Position numbers and translations under genes: made by a program
Shown here: positions 7,529 to 10,385 of the stretch, piece after piece
How the letters are laid out: the number at the start of each line of letters is the position of its first letter
How positions within the stretch are numbered: the first letter of the stretch is position 1
The notes under the pieces: model-generated
Databases searched by the model: none
What the model was told of the DNA's origin: nothing
What the model saw: only the letters and a program-made list of their open reading frames with translations
From: Flavobacterium psychrophilum
GTDB lineage: Bacteria; Bacteroidota; Bacteroidia; Flavobacteriales; Flavobacteriaceae
Length of the DNA stretch: 10,385 nucleotides
Reading direction: 5' to 3'
NCBI GenBank assembly: GCA_022730285.1
Contig: DZCQ01000003.1
Coordinates: forward strand, 1-10,385

Positions 7529-7552
7529 TTAACAAAATTAATTAACAAACTA

Positions 7553-8485
7553 ATGAAAAAAATATTTTTTGCATTTATAATCGCTCTTACAGCTCTGGTA
7601 GATGTACATGCACAGCAAGACCCTAATTATACACAATATATGTATAATATGAATGTCATTAATCCTGCTTATGCAGGTTCTAAAGAAAATCTTGCTATTG
7701 GTTTATTATATCGCAAGCAATGGGTAAATCTTGATGGAGCACCAGAAACTTTTACTGCTAATGGGCACGCTCCTATTGGAAAAAATTTAGGCTTTGGATT
7801 GTCGGCAATTGCAGACAAAATAGGGCCTGCAAACGAAAAAAACATTTTTGCAGACATATCCTACACCCTTAAATTAGGAAACGATAAAAACTTAGCATTT
7901 GGGATAAAAGCCGGTGCCACATTTTTGGACATAGGATTATTAAGCGAGGTATCTCCAACTTTAAGAGATCAATTTGACGAAGTATTTCTTGAAAATGTAA
8001 ACAAAGTAAGTCCAAATGTTGGAGCGGGTTTATTCTACTACACAAATAAATTTTATGCAGCATTGTCTATACCAAACATTTTACACACCAAACATTTTAA
8101 TAAATATAAAAATAGTGAAGGAGTAAATTATGGAACTGAAACCTCACACTACTTTTTAACAACAGGATATGTTTTCCAATTATCTCCAAACACAAAATTT
8201 AAGCCTTCTGCACTGTTAAAATCAGCATTTAATGCACCAACGTCTTTAGATGTTTCGGCAAACATGTTGTTTTTTGAAAAATTTGAAGCTGGTTTAACAT
8301 ACAGATTAGAAGATTCATTCGGGGCAATGGTAAATGTAAAAATTACAGATGGACTTAGAGTAGGTTATGCTTATGACCAAGTTATATCAGACTTGAAAGT
8401 AGCAACGCAATCCTCACACGAAATCATGTTGCTTTTTGATTTAAACTTCCCTAAAAAAGTATCTAGTTCTCCACGTTATTTCTAA
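7553..8485 (+). CDS. PorP/SprF-family type IX secretion system membrane protein
   Basis: A 310-residue outer-membrane beta-barrel protein of the PorP/SprF family. A signal peptide (1-20, ending VHA) precedes the hallmark start QQDPNYTQYMYNMNVINPAY (21-40). Next come the repeated amphipathic strands of the barrel (for example NLAIGLLYRKQW, KNLGFGLSAIADKIG, LAFGIKAGATFLDIG, SPNVGAGLFYYTNKFYAALSIPN). The chain ends SPRYF, a frequent ending in this family. PorP-like proteins bind the T9SS or its cargo at the outer membrane; SprF is specifically needed for SprB surface localisation in F. johnsoniae. Position directly after a type B cargo gene implies that this is its dedicated partner. ATG 7553 is chosen because MKK plus the signal peptide begins there; the in-frame GTG at 7514 lies within the hairpin and would add 13 unneeded residues. 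No separate promoter is seen. The gene is complete, of usual length, and 16 bp from the next gene, so the two are surely co-transcribed. Confidence 0.94.
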   Translation: MKKIFFAFIIALTALVDVHAQQDPNYTQYMYNMNVINPAYAGSKENLAIGLLYRKQWVNLDGAPETFTANGHAPIGKNLGFGLSAIADKIGPANEKNIFADISYTLKLGNDKNLAFGIKAGATFLDIGLLSEVSPTLRDQFDEVFLENVNKVSPNVGAGLFYYTNKFYAALSIPNILHTKHFNKYKNSEGVNYGTETSHYFLTTGYVFQLSPNTKFKPSALLKSAFNAPTSLDVSANMLFFEKFEAGLTYRLEDSFGAMVNVKITDGLRVGYAYDQVISDLKVATQSSHEIMLLFDLNFPKKVSSSPRYF

Positions 8486-8501
8486 CACAACAAACTTAAA
8501 A

Positions 8502-10382
8502 ATGAAAAAAGTATATATAATTTTAAGCATGATAGTAGCATTAACTGCTAGTAAAGCTCAAAATAAAGACACAAAAACTGCCGACAAATATTTTGATAGA
8601 TATGATTATGTAGATGCTGCAAAAGAATATTTAAAACTTGCCAACAACGGCAAAGGAGATTCCTATGTGTATAAACAAATAGCAGATTGTTACTATAATG
8701 TATTTAACTCTATTCAAGCAGAAAAGTGGTATGAAAAAGCAATTGAAGAAGAACAAGATGCTGAAACATATTTTAGATATGCCCAAATGTTAAAAGCAAA
8801 TGGAAAATACAAAGAGGCAGATTTACAAATGAAAAAGTTTGCAACATTAGCTCCAAAAGATAAACGTGCAGCTAATAATGTACAAGAAGCGTCTTACTTA
8901 AATAAATTATTAGGCGAACGAAAATTATTTGAAGTAAACCCACTTGAGATGAACTCTAAATATTCTGACTTTGGTGCTTTTATGAAAGATAGCGTGATCT
9001 ATTTTGCAAGTGGAAGAAACACAGCTAGAAAAACGTATGAATGGAACGACGAGCCTTTTCTAGATTTATACAAAACAGATTACAAAGGTGGCAAAGTAAA
9101 TAAAAGTGTTACAGAGTTGATAGAGTTAAACACTAAATATCACGAAGGACCGGTAACTATAAGTCCAGATGGAAACACCATATATTTTTCTAGAGAAAGT
9201 TTTTTTGACGACCAATTTGTCAAATCAAAAGACAAAAAACTTAAAATAGGAAAAATGAATATTTTTAAGGCTACAAATGATAATGGAAAATGGGTAGATA
9301 TAACTCCACTATCTTTTAATTCTAAAGAATATAATACAAGTAGTCCATCACTTAGTAAAGACGGAAAAACTTTGTACTTTATCTCAGATATGCCTGGAAG
9401 TTGGGGAAAAACAGATGTTTGGAAAATTTCGGTAGTGGATAACAATCCTATTGGCACTCCAGAAAATTTAGGAGAGCAAATAAATACAGAAGGGAACGAA
9501 CTTTCCGCATTTATAGCAGACAATAATACATTATATTTTGCATCAAATGGCAGGAAAGGCTTTGGCGGACTAGACATTTTTACAATAGATTTAAATAAAA
9601 AAGGGGCAGAAGCTATTAATTTAGGGAAGCCAATAAATAGTGAAAAAGACGATTTTGCATTTACTTTTAACCAAAAACAAAACGTTGCCTTTTTGTCTAG
9701 CAACAGAGATGGCGGTTTTGGAAGTGATGATATTTATTTAGCAATACCCGTATGTACGGTTAATTTAGTAATAACTACTCTCAACAAAAAAACGGGTGAT
9801 AAACTTCCAGAAACAGAAATATCTGTAGTAGATGACAAGAAAAATGTTGTTGCAAAAATAAAATCTAACAATGATGGTATTGCAAATGTTCCATTAGACT
9901 GCAATAAGCAATACAAGCTTAACGCAGATAAAGAAGGATATTTGAGTGAAGTAGTTACCATGGAAAAATCCAAAGGCGGAGAAGTAAGTATAAATGCATA
10001 CTTAACTCCAACTGAACCTATTGTAACAGAAACAGAAGTTCTTCTTAGTGATATAAATTTTGAATATAATAAAAGTAACATAACTCAACAAGGAGCAACA
10101 GAGTTAGACAAACTAGTAAAAGTTATGGCACAGTATCCTGAAATGATATTATTTGTAAAATCACACACAGACTCCAAAGGGAATGAAAATTACAATATGA
10201 ATTTGTCTCAAAAAAGGGCAAAATCTACTGTACAATATCTAATTTCCAAAGGAATTAGCGAAAGTAGAGTTACAGGACAAGGTTTTGGAGAGACAGAACC
10301 AAAAGTTCTTTGTGGAGAAAATTGTACAGATGAAGAAAATGAACTAAACAGACGATCTGAATTTATCATCATAAAAAAATAG
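8502..10382 (+). CDS. OmpA-family protein with TPR, PD40 repeats and CarboxypepD_reg domain (PorE-like)
   Basis: A complete 626-residue envelope protein. Signal peptide 1-19 (ending SKA) leads into TPR-like helices (about 22-130). A PD40/WD40-like propeller follows, with blades visible at about 214-234 (ISPDGNTIYFSR), 279-305 (LSKDGKTLYFISD), 331-352 (NNTLYFASNGRKGFGGLDIF) and 383-413 (AFLSSNRDGGFGSDDIY). A CarboxypepD_reg-like beta-sandwich spans about 418-500, and an OmpA peptidoglycan-binding domain 512-626. In the OmpA domain Asp557 (SHTD), Arg572 (LSQKRAKS) and the terminal NRRSEF (Arg617, Arg618) are the expected diaminopimelate-binding elements. A Cys604/Cys608 pair in the CGENC insertion is common in Bacteroidota homologues. 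The order matches PorE of Porphyromonas gingivalis, which tethers T9SS parts to peptidoglycan. Here it more likely anchors the PorP/SprF-like protein encoded 16 bp upstream. Many such paralogues exist per genome, so calling it the core PorE is not justified. The start at ATG 8502 is clear from the MKK signal peptide; the stop is TAG at 10380-10382. Confidence 0.93.
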   Translation: MKKVYIILSMIVALTASKAQNKDTKTADKYFDRYDYVDAAKEYLKLANNGKGDSYVYKQIADCYYNVFNSIQAEKWYEKAIEEEQDAETYFRYAQMLKANGKYKEADLQMKKFATLAPKDKRAANNVQEASYLNKLLGERKLFEVNPLEMNSKYSDFGAFMKDSVIYFASGRNTARKTYEWNDEPFLDLYKTDYKGGKVNKSVTELIELNTKYHEGPVTISPDGNTIYFSRESFFDDQFVKSKDKKLKIGKMNIFKATNDNGKWVDITPLSFNSKEYNTSSPSLSKDGKTLYFISDMPGSWGKTDVWKISVVDNNPIGTPENLGEQINTEGNELSAFIADNNTLYFASNGRKGFGGLDIFTIDLNKKGAEAINLGKPINSEKDDFAFTFNQKQNVAFLSSNRDGGFGSDDIYLAIPVCTVNLVITTLNKKTGDKLPETEISVVDDKKNVVAKIKSNNDGIANVPLDCNKQYKLNADKEGYLSEVVTMEKSKGGEVSINAYLTPTEPIVTETEVLLSDINFEYNKSNITQQGATELDKLVKVMAQYPEMILFVKSHTDSKGNENYNMNLSQKRAKSTVQYLISKGISESRVTGQGFGETEPKVLCGENCTDEENELNRRSEFIIIKK

Positions 10383-10385
10383 ATA

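Noticed and set aside
7514..7552. Upstream in-frame GTG start for the PorP/SprF-family gene
   Set aside because: The GTG lies inside the palindrome. The added 13 residues precede a complete signal peptide beginning at ATG 7553.
9140..9703. Antisense open frame of 187 codons inside the OmpA-family gene
   Set aside because: It lies wholly opposite a well-conserved PD40 region, and its product resembles no family I know. It looks like a shadow of codon bias.
8502..10382. Assignment as the core T9SS subunit porE
   Set aside because: The domain order matches PorE, but Flavobacteriia carry many paralogues next to PorP/SprF genes, and no core T9SS genes (porK-N, sov, porV) are in the window.

Overview
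The window looks like the chromosome of a marine- or soil-type Flavobacteriia member (Bacteroidota). Three things point there. The DNA is AT-rich. Leaders before start codons are A-rich with no clear Shine-Dalgarno, and TAnnTTTG-type -7 promoter elements occur. The gene content includes a type B type IX secretion (T9SS) C-terminal domain, a PorP/SprF-family protein, an OmpA/PD40 protein and a NamZ (DUF1343) lipoprotein. I see no RNA gene, insertion sequence, CRISPR array or phage gene.

Left part (1-2655): the 3' end of an unidentified plus-strand gene probably stops at 57-59, one base from the end of a minus-strand LolC/LolE-like ABC transporter permease (61-1314). The permease starts at a TTG codon just downstream of a TATCTTTG promoter element. 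Diverging from it across about 100 bp is a NamZ-family exo-N-acetylmuramidase lipoprotein (1414-2655). Both are envelope-maintenance genes.

Right part (2850-10382): a same-strand three-gene cassette. The first gene encodes a 1545-residue mosaic surface protein: signal peptide, jelly-roll-like N-terminal domain, four Cys-bracketed fibronectin type III modules alternating with PPC-like and GDGW modules, late Ig-like repeats, and a gliding-motility-type (type B) T9SS sorting domain. The second encodes a 310-residue PorP/SprF-family outer-membrane protein. The third encodes a 626-residue TPR-PD40-CarboxypepD_reg-OmpA protein of PorE-like architecture. The order adhesin, SprF-like, PorE-like is a recurrent Bacteroidota arrangement. 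By analogy with SprB/SprF of Flavobacterium johnsoniae, the PorP/SprF protein is expected to serve export or surface attachment of the large protein, and the OmpA protein to anchor the assembly to peptidoglycan.

The most distinctive non-coding element is a near-perfect 30-bp palindrome (7499-7528) between the adhesin and porP/sprF-like genes. It lacks a good U-tract and may tune expression of the two downstream genes rather than terminate transcription. Otherwise the window reads as a fairly ordinary T9SS cargo locus. I found no strong case for a wholly undescribed system; the specific ligand and role of the adhesin are unknown.
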